The position numbers and the translations under genes are program-made. DNA of 64,000 nucleotides from Ruminococcus sp. (GTDB taxonomy: Bacteria > Bacillota > Clostridia > Oscillospirales > Ruminococcaceae). The DNA lies in the NCBI GenBank assembly GCA_017475555.1, contig JAFVFL010000009.1, positions 1 through 64,000 on the forward strand, written 5' to 3'. Shown here in pieces: positions 32,597 to 41,155 of the stretch (position 1 is its first letter; every line of letters starts with the position of its first letter). The notes below the pieces were generated by a model, which saw only the letters and a program-made list of their open reading frames with translations, ran no database searches and was not told the origin of the DNA.

Positions 32597-33052
32597 TCAC
32601 CCCAGCTGCCTGACCAGATATACTATATAAAATAGTATTCCATAGATCACGGAGGCTGCCGTACCATAAAGTATCACCGGACCGGCTATCGTGAATATCT
32701 TCGCACCAACTCCGAGGATCAGCCCCTCAGACTGCGATTCTATCGCCGACGAGCTTATCGCATTCGCAAAGCCCGTTATCGGCACAAGAGTACCCGCACC
32801 GCCATGCTTGGCAAGCTTCTCATACCAGCCGAATCCGGTAGCCACAGCACTTGCCGCTACAAGTATTATCGACGTCCATGCTCCTGAATCCGTCCTGCCA
32901 AAGCCAAACGCTTCAAACGCTGAGAGGAATACCTGCCCTGTCATACATATCCCTCCGCCGATGATGTACGCTTTTATGACGTTCATGAGCGTGTTGGACT
33001 TCGGTGCAGCCTGCTCGCTCATTTTCCCATAGGTCTGTGGTGTAAGTCCCAC
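32597..33052 (-). CDS. spoVAC: Stage V sporulation protein AC-like
   Basis: SpoVAC is part of the SpoVA channel that moves dipicolinic acid into and out of spores; it is also described as a mechanosensitive channel. The 151-residue membrane protein has the family core LVPITGFANAISSSAIESQS followed by EGLILGVGAKIFTIAGPVILYGT and an IGGGICMTGQVFL segment near the start. The start is a GTG nine bases behind AAAGGAG. The gene stands alone; spoVAD and spoVAE do not adjoin it. Together with spoVM it suggests the organism sporulates or descends from a sporulating ancestor. Confidence 0.88.
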   Translation of the reverse strand: MGLTPQTYGKMSEQAAPKSNTLMNVIKAYIIGGGICMTGQVFLSAFEAFGFGRTDSGAWTSIILVAASAVATGFGWYEKLAKHGGAGTLVPITGFANAISSSAIESQSEGLILGVGAKIFTIAGPVILYGTAASVIYGILFYIVYLVRQLG

Positions 33053-33154
33053 TTTTATCAGCTCCTTTCCTCATTATAATTAACAGGGAAAACGGATTTA
33101 TACGGAGATGGATCCGGAAAAAAATTATTTCTTGTTAATTTTTACAAAAACATA

Positions 33155-33183
33155 GTGACAAACCAAAAGAAGTGTGTTATAAT
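33155..33183 (+). promoter_or_regulatory. Promoter of the nadB-nadC operon
   Basis: GTGACA (33155-33160) and TATAAT (33178-33183) are 17 bases apart, about 30 bases before the nadB start. Confidence 0.65.
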
Positions 33184-33217
33184 GTGTTATATAGTATAGT
33201 AAAGGACGTGGTTCACT

Positions 33218-34711
33218 ATGTCAAACAGCACAAACAACCCGGGGATCGTAAATAACACCCGGAATTACGATGTCATCATTGCCGGCTGCGGTGCGGCTGG
33301 TCTGTACGCTGCGATAAACCTGCCGTCGGATATGAATATACTCATCATCTGCAAGCGTGAGCTTTCCCTCTGCAACTCCATGCTTGCCCAGGGCGGTATC
33401 GCCGGTGTCTACAACTCCCCTACCGACAATATCCGCTACCACCTCAACGACACCCTGACCGCAGGCGGCTTCAAGAACAATGTTGACGCTGTACATACCC
33501 TCGTCAGCGAGGCTGCTCAGGATCTTGAGCATATCATTGAGCTCGGCGTTGACTTCGACAAAAATCCCGACGGAACCTATCACCGTACCTTAGAGGGCGG
33601 TCACGGTCACCACAGGATATTCCACCATGCCGACGCTACAGGAAAGGAAATAACCACCACTCTGCTTGAAAACGTCCAGGCACTGCCAAACGTCACCATA
33701 ATGGATAACACCATAATGTGTGCCGCAAAGCAGACCTCGACCGGATATTCGGCTATGCTCCGCCTTTCTGACGGCAGCTACCTGACAGCCAACTGCCATT
33801 TTATGATTCTCGCTACCGGCGGTATCGGACGGGTATATCAGTTCACTACAAACTCTGCGATAGCTACAGGCGACGGCATAACCTTTGCATATGAAATGGG
33901 GGCGAGGATAAAGAATCTGAGCTATGTCCAGTTCCACCCGACCGCCTTCAACAATCGTGCTACCCGTGAGTGCTTCCTTATCTCAGAGGCTGTAAGGGGC
34001 GAGGGTGCGTACCTGCTCAACTGCAACAAGGAGCGGTTCATGCACAACTACGACGAGCGGCTGGAGCTTGCTCCGAGAGATGTTGTCTCCCATGCAATAA
34101 TCCTCGAATCACGCCGCCTCGGAAGCACGGATTTCTACCTTGATATAAGCTATAAGGACGCCGATTTCCTCAAAAACAGATTCCCGATGATATACCAGAA
34201 TCTGCTTGAGCAGGGCTATGATCTGACGAAGAAGCCTGTGCCGATATTCCCGTGCCAGCACTATCTTATGGGCGGTATCGACGTTGACAATAATTCTGAA
34301 TCCACACTGCACAATCTCTTTGCGTGCGGCGAGTGCTCTCATACCGGCGTTCACGGCAGCAACCGGCTTGCGAGCAATTCCCTGCTTGAAGCACTCGTCT
34401 TCTCCCGTCATGCCGCTAACTGTATCGCTTCACGTGCAGCAGAGGCTCCGGAGGACTTCGAGGCTGCTGAGTTTGACCCGCATATCGGAGCCGATACGAT
34501 ACCAAAGGGCATACGCACGGAAACGAGAAAGATACTCCAGACGGCACATTTCGTTATCCCGGACAAGCAGGCTGCGGCTGAGGGCTATGAGCGTGTAAAG
34601 GAGATACGTGAGGGACTTCTCAGCGGAGGATACTACGTTGACCCGGATTATGTGCTCGCTAAGTCTATCGTGACTGTTGCGTACATAATTCTCGGTGAGG
34701 TCAAGGACTGA
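33218..34711 (+). CDS. nadB: L-aspartate oxidase
   Basis: NadB oxidises L-aspartate to iminoaspartate, the first step of de novo NAD synthesis; in anaerobes fumarate can replace oxygen as acceptor. The FAD-binding motif AGCGAAGLYAAIN lies near the start, then CNSMLAQGGIAGV, HHRIFHHADATGKEI, LATGGIGRVYQFTTN and QFHPTAF; near the end CGECSHTGVHGSNRLASNSLLEALVF is diagnostic for the succinate dehydrogenase/NadB group. 497 residues, slightly short because the C-terminal helical domain is reduced. AAAGGA stands 11 bases before the ATG. nadC is two genes downstream; nadA (quinolinate synthase) is not in the operon. Confidence 0.93.
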   Translation: MSNSTNNPGIVNNTRNYDVIIAGCGAAGLYAAINLPSDMNILIICKRELSLCNSMLAQGGIAGVYNSPTDNIRYHLNDTLTAGGFKNNVDAVHTLVSEAAQDLEHIIELGVDFDKNPDGTYHRTLEGGHGHHRIFHHADATGKEITTTLLENVQALPNVTIMDNTIMCAAKQTSTGYSAMLRLSDGSYLTANCHFMILATGGIGRVYQFTTNSAIATGDGITFAYEMGARIKNLSYVQFHPTAFNNRATRECFLISEAVRGEGAYLLNCNKERFMHNYDERLELAPRDVVSHAIILESRRLGSTDFYLDISYKDADFLKNRFPMIYQNLLEQGYDLTKKPVPIFPCQHYLMGGIDVDNNSESTLHNLFACGECSHTGVHGSNRLASNSLLEALVFSRHAANCIASRAAEAPEDFEAAEFDPHIGADTIPKGIRTETRKILQTAHFVIPDKQAAAEGYERVKEIREGLLSGGYYVDPDYVLAKSIVTVAYIILGEVKD

Positions 34712-34715
34712 GGCT

Positions 34716-35498
34716 ATGGAGAACGCTCTTGATATGGAGATAGCCGGAAGGATACAGCAGAAGCTCGATGAGCTTGAAAGGCAGGAGGGCATACGTATAC
34801 TGCACTGTATCGAGTCAGGCAGCCGTGCGTGGGGCTTTGCTTCGCCAGACAGCGACTATGACGTAAGATTCATTTACGCACGCCCGGAGGAGTATTATCT
34901 CAGGCTCGGAAAAACGTGTGACCACATCGACTATGAGCTGAATGATGTATACGACATCAACGGCTGGGATATACAGAAGACTCTGCGGCTGCTGCACAAG
35001 TCCAATCCTACTCTGTTTGAATGGAATAACTCTCCGGTAGTGTACCGGACGACAGCTGAGTGGCAGAGGGTCAGCAGTATCACCTCTGATTATTTCCAGT
35101 CACCAGCCGGTATATACCACTATCTGAGCATGGCAAGATCGAATTACCGGGAATATCTCAAAGGAGACGAGGTAAGGCTCAAGAAATATTTTTACGTTAT
35201 CCGCCCGATACTCGCCTGCCTGTGGATAATGCACAGAAACTCCCCTCCGCCCATGCTCTTCTCACAGCTTAAAGAGGCAGAGCTTGAAAAGCCGCTCGTG
35301 CCTGTTGTTGACGAGCTTTTGCAGAAGAAAATGGCAGCACCGGAGCTTGGGACAGGAAGGCGTATCGGCGTGCTGAATGAGTACATCGAGCGGCAGCTCA
35401 ATGAGCTTGAGGAGCGTGCTGCAAAAATGGAGAAAAGCCTTGCCCCCGGCTGGGAGGAGCTTGATAAAATATTTACGGAAATAGTGAAGGGAAACTGA
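34716..35498 (+). CDS. YcgL/COG3541-type nucleotidyltransferase
   Basis: The product belongs to the predicted nucleotidyltransferases of the pol-beta fold: the motif ESGSRAWGFASPDSDYDVRF gives the G-S and D-x-D residues for metal and nucleotide binding, and a helical C-terminal half follows (YFYVIRPILACLWIMH). The ATG at 34716 was chosen, four bases after the nadB stop; an in-frame ATG seven codons earlier overlaps nadB. It ends one base before nadC, so the three genes form a tight operon. Biochemical activity of the family is poorly known; a link with NAD metabolism is suggested only by position. Confidence 0.87.
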   Translation: MENALDMEIAGRIQQKLDELERQEGIRILHCIESGSRAWGFASPDSDYDVRFIYARPEEYYLRLGKTCDHIDYELNDVYDINGWDIQKTLRLLHKSNPTLFEWNNSPVVYRTTAEWQRVSSITSDYFQSPAGIYHYLSMARSNYREYLKGDEVRLKKYFYVIRPILACLWIMHRNSPPPMLFSQLKEAELEKPLVPVVDELLQKKMAAPELGTGRRIGVLNEYIERQLNELEERAAKMEKSLAPGWEELDKIFTEIVKGN

Positions 35499-35499
35499 T

Positions 35500-36339
35500 A
35501 TGAAGCTTTTACAGTGCTACATTGATAATATAATAACGACTGCTCTCATGGAGGATATCAACTATATCGACGCTGCGGCAGACAATCTGATACCCCCGGA
35601 GCACAGAAGCTCGGCGTACTATGTCGCAAAGGACACAGGTGTTGTCTGCGGTATCGAGATCGCAAAGCGTGTGTTTGAGCTTGCCGGCGGTGATGTTGAC
35701 TTCAGGATACTCCTCGCCGACGGTACAAGGGTGAAAAAGGGCGATATAATTGCGGAGCTTGAGGGAAGCACACTGACTCTGCTAAAGGGCGAGAGGACGG
35801 CTCTGAATATTTTGCAGCATATGTCCGGCATTGCTACAGCGACAAATAAATGCGTTGAGCTTGTTGCCGGCACTAAGGCAGCTGTCACCGATACAAGAAA
35901 AACTCTGCCGGGACTGCGTGCATTGCAGAAATATGCTGTAACTGTCGGCGGAGGAAAGAATCACAGATTCAATCTCTCCGATGCGGCTATGCTCAAGGAT
36001 AACCACATCGACGCTTACGGCGGTATAACTGCGGCGGTAACGGCTCTGCGTGAGAAGATCGGGCATACTACTAAAATAGAGGTAGAGGTCAGGACGCTCG
36101 ATGAGCTGAGAGAGGCTCTTGACAACCGGGTGGAGATTATCATGCTCGACAATATGAGCTGTGAGGAAATGGCAGAGGCTGTAAAGATAGCTGACGGAAG
36201 AGCACTTCTTGAAGCATCGGGAAATATCACGGCTGAGAATATACGTCAGACCGCTGAGACAGGGGTGGATATAATCTCCCTCGGAGCACTGACACACTCA
36301 GTAAAGTGCTTCGATATCTCAATGAAGATAAAGAAATAA
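35500..36339 (+). CDS. nadC: Nicotinate-nucleotide pyrophosphorylase (carboxylating)
   Basis: NadC converts quinolinate and phosphoribosyl pyrophosphate to nicotinate mononucleotide with loss of CO2. The 279 residues contain the family segments ALMEDINYIDAAAD, LKGERTALNILQHMSGIAT, DTRKTLPGLRALQKYAV, GGGKNHRFNLSDAAMLKDNH, IEVEVRTLDEL and MLDNMS, with the phosphate-binding EASGNIT near the end. The ATG lies one base after the preceding stop. Together with nadB this gives two of the three de novo NAD enzymes. Confidence 0.96.
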   Translation: MKLLQCYIDNIITTALMEDINYIDAAADNLIPPEHRSSAYYVAKDTGVVCGIEIAKRVFELAGGDVDFRILLADGTRVKKGDIIAELEGSTLTLLKGERTALNILQHMSGIATATNKCVELVAGTKAAVTDTRKTLPGLRALQKYAVTVGGGKNHRFNLSDAAMLKDNHIDAYGGITAAVTALREKIGHTTKIEVEVRTLDELREALDNRVEIIMLDNMSCEEMAEAVKIADGRALLEASGNITAENIRQTAETGVDIISLGALTHSVKCFDISMKIKK

Positions 36340-36366
36340 AGGATCTCAAAATACACCTGAAAACGA

Positions 36367-36395
36367 TTGACAATCTTATATTATTATGCTATAAT
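36367..36395 (+). promoter_or_regulatory. Promoter of the zinc-ribbon protein gene
   Basis: Full consensus: TTGACA (36367-36372), 17 bases, TATAAT (36390-36395). Strong expression is expected. Confidence 0.85.
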
Positions 36396-36427
36396 ATATC
36401 AAAAGCTATTTTAAGGAGGCTGATATC

Positions 36428-36883
36428 ATGGGATTCATGGATAAGTTCAAGGAGACAGCTGATAAGTTCGGCGGTGCAGTTGAGAAGGGCGTTAAGACCG
36501 GCTCAGACAAGTACAAGAAGATGACGGAGAAGTCCAGAGTCAAGAAGGAGATAAGCGGGCTGGAGGCGGATATCACTGAGATATACGCTGAGATAGGCAA
36601 GCAGTATGCTGAGTCTAATCCGGATTCCGCAGAGTTTGCTGAGTTCTACAAGGATATTGCAGACAAGAACGCAAAGCTCGATAATCTCAGGGCACAGCTC
36701 CTCGACCTTGAGGACAGACTCATCTGCGAGAGCTGCGGTGCTTCCGTGGCAAAGGACGCTAAGTTCTGCCATAAGTGCGGAGCTAAGATAGAGCTGCCTG
36801 TGCTCACTCCTGAGGCACCTGAGGACGCAGTAAAGGAGACTCCCGATACTGAGGCTGCTGACAGCTCTGATACCGCAGAGTGA
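36428..36883 (+). CDS. Coiled-coil zinc-ribbon protein
   Basis: The 151-residue product starts with a charged helical region that is probably coiled coil (residues 1-95, ending in AKLDNLRAQLLDLEDRL). A zinc ribbon follows: CESCGASVAKDAKFCHKCGA, two C-x-x-C knuckles. An acidic, Pro/Thr-rich tail closes the protein. No signal peptide or membrane segment. Similar small proteins are common in Clostridia and have no assigned role. AAGGAG precedes the ATG, and the gene has its own consensus promoter and terminator, suggesting an abundant product. Confidence 0.82.
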   Translation: MGFMDKFKETADKFGGAVEKGVKTGSDKYKKMTEKSRVKKEISGLEADITEIYAEIGKQYAESNPDSAEFAEFYKDIADKNAKLDNLRAQLLDLEDRLICESCGASVAKDAKFCHKCGAKIELPVLTPEAPEDAVKETPDTEAADSSDTAE

Positions 36884-36899
36884 TAATGGCACGATAATG

Positions 36900-36942
36900 C
36901 AATCCCGGATATACGCTGCTACGGCGTTTATCCGGGATTTTT
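36900..36942 (+). terminator. Terminator after the zinc-ribbon gene
   Basis: AATCCCGGATATACGC (36901-36916) pairs with GCGTTTATCCGGGATT (36924-36939) with one mismatch, followed by a T-rich tract. Confidence 0.88.
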
Positions 36943-36991
36943 TATTCTCAGCACGAAAAAATGAAAGACCGCAAAAAATGACCGGAAATTT

Positions 36992-37041
36992 TTTGTTACA
37001 GCAACAAATGACTTGAATAGTTCACAAAAATGTAATAAAAT
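36992..37041 (+). promoter_or_regulatory. Promoter and possible operator of the xylanase/esterase gene
   Basis: TTGAAT (37013-37018) and TAAAAT (37036-37041) are 17 bases apart. Just upstream is a 17-base palindrome with arms TTTGTT and AACAAA (36992-37008) that could bind a regulator; the neighbouring AraC-type protein is a candidate, without direct evidence. Confidence 0.5.
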
Positions 37042-37052
37042 ATATACAGAAG

Positions 37053-37173
37053 CCACGGAGAATATGGACATGATAATGAATATCCTCTGTGGAAAGATGA
37101 TTTTAATATCCAGTATATTTAAAATCAGGATCGGCTAAAATTTTATGGGACGGCTTTATTTGAAAAGCGTCCC
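37053..37173 (+). promoter_or_regulatory. Structured 5' leader of the xylanase/esterase gene (three hairpins)
   Basis: Hairpin A: 37053-37065 with 37080-37092, 13 positions with one wobble and one mismatch. Hairpin B: GATTTTAA-TAT (37099-37109) with ATATTTAAAATC (37115-37126). Hairpin C: GGGACGGCTTT (37147-37157) with AAAGCGTCCC (37164-37173), one bulge. No T run follows C, so it is not an ordinary terminator. It may stabilise the mRNA or bind a regulator. Confidence 0.5.
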
Positions 37174-37196
37174 GGAGAAAGCGGGGAATAAAGCAA

Positions 37197-40097
37197 ATGA
37201 AAAACGGGTTTCTGAAAAAACTTGTTGCAGGTGCTGTTTCTGTCCTCCTGAGCGTTGCCGCTGTTCCGCCTTCACTCGGAGCAAGGGCTGCTGATTATCA
37301 GGAAATGGGAACTACTGATGACGGCTACAGCTATGAGCTGTGGAATCAGTATGGTCAGGGCACTGCAAAATGGACTCTCGGTGCAAACGGTGCTTACAAC
37401 TGTGAGTGGTCGAACATCGAGAACGTTCTTTTCCGTACCGGTCAGAGACTGGGAAGCACACAGACCTACGACGCCTATGATGGTATCTATATCGACTATG
37501 ATGTTGATTACTACCCTATGGGCAACTCCTATCTGTGCGTTTACGGCTGGACAGAGAACGGCGGCGGTACCTATCCGACTGTTGAGTACTACATCGTAGA
37601 AGCATGGGGAAGCTGGAGACCGCCGGGAAATGGGGCGGTGCTCCTCGGTACAGTCACATCTGACGGATCAACATACGACATTTACAGATCCGTAAGAGAT
37701 CAGAAGCCGTCTATCCACGGAACTGAAACATTCTATCAGTACTGGAGCGTAAGACAGAACAACCCGGCAACAAACAACAAGAATACAAACCTTACAGGTA
37801 CTATCACAGTTTCTAATCACTTTGACGGCTGGAAGAAGGCTGGTCTTGACGTAAGCGGTAAGCTCTATGAGGTCGCACTCAATACCGAGGGCTATCAGTC
37901 GAGCGGTAAGTCGAATGTCAAGAAGAACAACCTTGTGTTCGGTTCAGTTCCGGATCCTGTAGTGATCAAGCCGGTCGAGCCTGACGAGAACGGCTACTAC
38001 TTCCACAGCACATTCGAGTCCGGCGATGATGACTGGTCATCAAGAGGAAGTGCTTCTATAGCTGCGGATTCAAAGAATTACTACGCCGGCAGCAAGTCCC
38101 TCTACGTTTCGGGCAGAGAGGATAACTGGAACGGCACAGCGATAAGCCTTCCGTCAGATGCCTTCGTAGCTGGAAATACCTACAGCTTCAGCACAGCAGT
38201 TCTTCAGAACAGCGGCGATACTACAGACCTCCAGCTCACTCTTCAGTACACCTCCGGCGGTGAGGAAAAGTACGCACAGGTCGCTTCTGCTTCTGTAAAG
38301 AGCGGAGAGTGGACAAAGCTTGAGAACACAAGCTACACTATCCCGGCAGGTGCTACAAATCTTCTTCTCTATGTTGAAGCTCCTGACAGCCTTACTTCTT
38401 TCTACATCGACGAGGCAATCGGTGCTGTAGAGGGCACAAAGTCACCGGTGACAACAGGCGGCGGTACAGTTGACGGACAGTCATCAGCTGTAACCACAGC
38501 TGCTACAACTCAGGCTGCTACGACTGCTGCAACTACAGCAGCAACTACTGCGGCAACTACAGCAGCTTCTACTACAGCTTCTGTTGATAACTCAAGGGCA
38601 TGGGGCGATGCAAACGGGGACGGCAAGGTTAATATGGCTGACGCAGTTGCAGTCCTCCAGTACCTTGCAAACTCCACTAAGTATCCGCTATCCGATGAGG
38701 GAGCTCTCAATGCAGACGTTTACGAGAACGGCGGAAGCCTTACAGGTCTTGATGCTGTAACTATCCTCAGATATGAAGCAGGCGAGCTCACTTCTCTCCC
38801 TGAGAGCTATGCAGCTGGTCATGAACCGGCAAGTGCTACAACAGCTCCAGCAGCAGTGACATCACCTGATAATACTACTACAGTAGTGCTCACAGCTGAT
38901 ACAGCTCTCATCTCAGCAGACTTCACAAGCGGTCTTGACGGATTCACTTCAAGAGGCGATTCTACAGTCGCTCTCGACAAGGACAGCTACTACGACGGCG
39001 GCTCATCTGCAAGAGTTACCGGAAGAAATGACACATGGCAGGGTATTGCCATAGAGCTTGGCAGCGACTTCTCAGCAGGCAAGTCCTACAGCTTCGATTC
39101 AGCAGTAATGCAGGCGAGCGGCTCATCTGTTGACATGAAGATGACTCTTCAGTACACCGGCTCTGACAACGATACACACTATGACACTATAGCAGAGGCA
39201 AATGCCGCTGACAAGACATGGACATCACTTTCAAACACTTCATACGAGATACCCGCAGGAGCTACAGATCTTCTCCTCTATATCGAGACAGACACGAGCC
39301 TTACCGACTTCTATGTTGATTCATTCACAGCTGCCCCGGCAGGCACAAAGGGCACAGTCGTTACAGGCAAGGGCGTTGTAGGCTCATCTGCTGCAAATAC
39401 CAACGAAAGCACACCAGCAGGCGGCGACGGCTCAGTTGACATCAGCTGGATAGACACAAGCAAGCCTATGGTCGCTATATGCTTCGACGACGGTGCAGTA
39501 GGAAACGCTGCAACAGACCCGTCAATGCGTATAATCAATGCTATCGCTGACGGCGGCTTCCACGCTACATTCTTCTACGTAGGCGACTGGATAACCACAG
39601 CCGGCGACGAGGCTGAGATAAAGTACGCATTCAGCAAGGGCATGGAGATAGCTAACCACTCCACATCTCACCCTGACCTCACTACAAAGTCCGCAAGCGA
39701 GATACGCAGTGAGTTCGATAATACAAAGGCTAAGCTTGACAAGATAATCGGTGCAGAGTCCGCTATGATGATGAGACTTCCCTACCTTTCAAGCAACTCC
39801 ACAGTTCAGTCAGTGCTCAATGATGTGGCTCTTATAAGCTGCTTAATAGATACAGGCGACTGGAACAATGCCTCTACAAGCGATATCGTCACAAAGATAA
39901 CCAATGCAGCTAACGACGGCTCACTCGACAATGCGATCGTTCTCTGCCACGAGACATACAACACGACCGCTGAGGCTATCGAGCAGCTCGTTCCGGTACT
40001 CAAGGCTAAGGGCTATCAGATAGTTACAGTATCTGAGCTTTTCGCAGCAAACGGCAAGACCCTTAACGGCGGTACAGTTTACAGAAGCTGCAACTGA
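37197..40097 (+). CDS. Secreted cellulosomal xylanase/acetylxylan esterase (GH11-CBM22-dockerin-CBM22-CE4)
   Basis: The protein degrades xylan from two sides: an endo-xylanase cuts the backbone and an esterase removes acetyl groups. A signal peptide covers about residues 1-31. GH11 spans 33-250; the nucleophile is probably Glu130 (TVEYYIVEAWG) and the acid/base Glu231 (NTEGYQSSG). A CBM22 follows (268-412), a Thr/Ala linker (432-462), a dockerin (468-535, GDANGDGKVNMADAV) for docking to a scaffoldin, a second CBM22 (571-715) and a CE4 deacetylase (748-955) with metal residues Asp764 or Asp765, His821 and His825. The same modular order is known from R. flavefaciens xylanase XynB-type enzymes. 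Start ATG in a leader with only a weak ribosome site. An AraC-type gene follows. Confidence 0.95.
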   Translation: MKNGFLKKLVAGAVSVLLSVAAVPPSLGARAADYQEMGTTDDGYSYELWNQYGQGTAKWTLGANGAYNCEWSNIENVLFRTGQRLGSTQTYDAYDGIYIDYDVDYYPMGNSYLCVYGWTENGGGTYPTVEYYIVEAWGSWRPPGNGAVLLGTVTSDGSTYDIYRSVRDQKPSIHGTETFYQYWSVRQNNPATNNKNTNLTGTITVSNHFDGWKKAGLDVSGKLYEVALNTEGYQSSGKSNVKKNNLVFGSVPDPVVIKPVEPDENGYYFHSTFESGDDDWSSRGSASIAADSKNYYAGSKSLYVSGREDNWNGTAISLPSDAFVAGNTYSFSTAVLQNSGDTTDLQLTLQYTSGGEEKYAQVASASVKSGEWTKLENTSYTIPAGATNLLLYVEAPDSLTSFYIDEAIGAVEGTKSPVTTGGGTVDGQSSAVTTAATTQAATTAATTAATTAATTAASTTASVDNSRAWGDANGDGKVNMADAVAVLQYLANSTKYPLSDEGALNADVYENGGSLTGLDAVTILRYEAGELTSLPESYAAGHEPASATTAPAAVTSPDNTTTVVLTADTALISADFTSGLDGFTSRGDSTVALDKDSYYDGGSSARVTGRNDTWQGIAIELGSDFSAGKSYSFDSAVMQASGSSVDMKMTLQYTGSDNDTHYDTIAEANAADKTWTSLSNTSYEIPAGATDLLLYIETDTSLTDFYVDSFTAAPAGTKGTVVTGKGVVGSSAANTNESTPAGGDGSVDISWIDTSKPMVAICFDDGAVGNAATDPSMRIINAIADGGFHATFFYVGDWITTAGDEAEIKYAFSKGMEIANHSTSHPDLTTKSASEIRSEFDNTKAKLDKIIGAESAMMMRLPYLSSNSTVQSVLNDVALISCLIDTGDWNNASTSDIVTKITNAANDGSLDNAIVLCHETYNTTAEAIEQLVPVLKAKGYQIVTVSELFAANGKTLNGGTVYRSCN

Positions 40098-40133
40098 TCG
40101 TAAGACAGCTACATGATTACCCCATATTCCCCT

Positions 40134-40165
40134 GAGAGCAGCCATTCGTGGCTGCTTTCTTTTTT
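40134..40165 (+). terminator. Terminator after the xylanase/esterase gene
   Basis: AGCAGCCA (40137-40144) and TGGCTGCT (40149-40156) with loop TTCG, extended by a wobble pair, followed by TTCTTTTTT. Confidence 0.85.
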
Positions 40166-40228
40166 CGCTTTATGCACAACGCAGGACGTATAAATTTGTG
40201 CGTTATGCCTGAATTTTGCCGCTATCCA

Positions 40229-40257
40229 TTTACATTCAGTGTGAAATGTTATATAAT
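40229..40257 (+). promoter_or_regulatory. Promoter of the AraC-type regulator gene
   Basis: TTTACA (40229-40234) and TATAAT (40252-40257) are 17 bases apart. An inverted repeat GCACAA...TTGTGC (40174-40201) lies upstream and could be an operator. Confidence 0.7.
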
Positions 40258-40282
40258 AATAGTTGGCAAAGGGGGGATCAGC

Positions 40283-41143
40283 ATGATAAAGCACCTGAAC
40301 GGCGACTACGAAACTGTCGAATACGAAAGCACAAGGTCGGTAATGCTGTACGACAACACCGATAATGAGGCTTATCCGGTACACTGGCACAACGCCGCAG
40401 AGCTGCTTATGCCGCTGACTAATCACTATATAGTGACTGTCGGCGGTGTTGAATACGATATACAGGAGAACTGCGTGCTGTATATCCCGGCTGGTGAGCT
40501 GCACAGCATGGCGGCTGTCCCAGGACGAAGGCTCATTTTTCAGTGCGATAATTCCGTCCTGAGCGATAACCCTGTGCTCGGCCCGGTCATGAGGGCACTC
40601 TCCTCACCTATGCTGATAGAGCCGGGACTGGACAAGGAGCTGCACCTGCTCGCAAAAAAGACGATGCTCGATATCTTTTCACTCTACTCCGGTCGGCAGG
40701 ACGTTTCCGACGCAAGGATATATTCTCTCCTCATAGAGCTTTTTGCGGCGATAAGGGAGTACCAGATAGAAAAAAGCCGTATCGACCTCGACTGCGATGA
40801 CGATACCATAAGCGAGTACAGCGAAAAATTCAACATCGTTTTCAAGTACATCGACAATAACTATATGTACGATATCACGCTCGACCAGCTTGCAGATGCA
40901 GCCGGATACAGCAAGTACCACTTTTCACGTATCTTCCGGCAGTACAATTCCATGTCGTATATACAGTACATAAATGCACGGCGTACCAAGGCGGCGGAGC
41001 ACCTGCTGCTCGACCCGGATATCCCCATAACTGAAGTCGCCATGCGCTCTGGCTTCAAGAGCCTGACGACGTTCAACAGGATATTCAAGGAGATAAAGCA
41101 CTGTACGCCGTCGGATTACAAGAAATTATACTCTATCCACTGA
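40283..41143 (+). CDS. AraC-family transcription regulator with cupin sensor domain
   Basis: AraC-type proteins with a cupin domain usually sense sugars and activate carbohydrate genes. The start was set at the ATG at 40283, since AGGGGGG lies just upstream; the longer frame runs through the promoter. The 286-residue product has an amino-terminal cupin-like half (YPVHWHNAAELLMPL, YIPAGELHSM) and a C-terminal double helix-turn-helix (ITLDQLADAAGYSKYHFSRIFRQY and ITEVAMRSGFKSLTTFNRIFKEI, then CTPSDYKKL). It follows the xylanase/esterase and may control it or other polysaccharide genes; ligand unknown. Confidence 0.92.
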   Translation: MIKHLNGDYETVEYESTRSVMLYDNTDNEAYPVHWHNAAELLMPLTNHYIVTVGGVEYDIQENCVLYIPAGELHSMAAVPGRRLIFQCDNSVLSDNPVLGPVMRALSSPMLIEPGLDKELHLLAKKTMLDIFSLYSGRQDVSDARIYSLLIELFAAIREYQIEKSRIDLDCDDDTISEYSEKFNIVFKYIDNNYMYDITLDQLADAAGYSKYHFSRIFRQYNSMSYIQYINARRTKAAEHLLLDPDIPITEVAMRSGFKSLTTFNRIFKEIKHCTPSDYKKLYSIH

Positions 41144-41155
41144 AAGGAGATAATC

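Noticed and set aside
38510..38590. Tandem Thr/Ala codon repeats in the xylanase gene
   Set aside because: They encode the linker between CBM22 and dockerin and are not a mobile or regulatory repeat.
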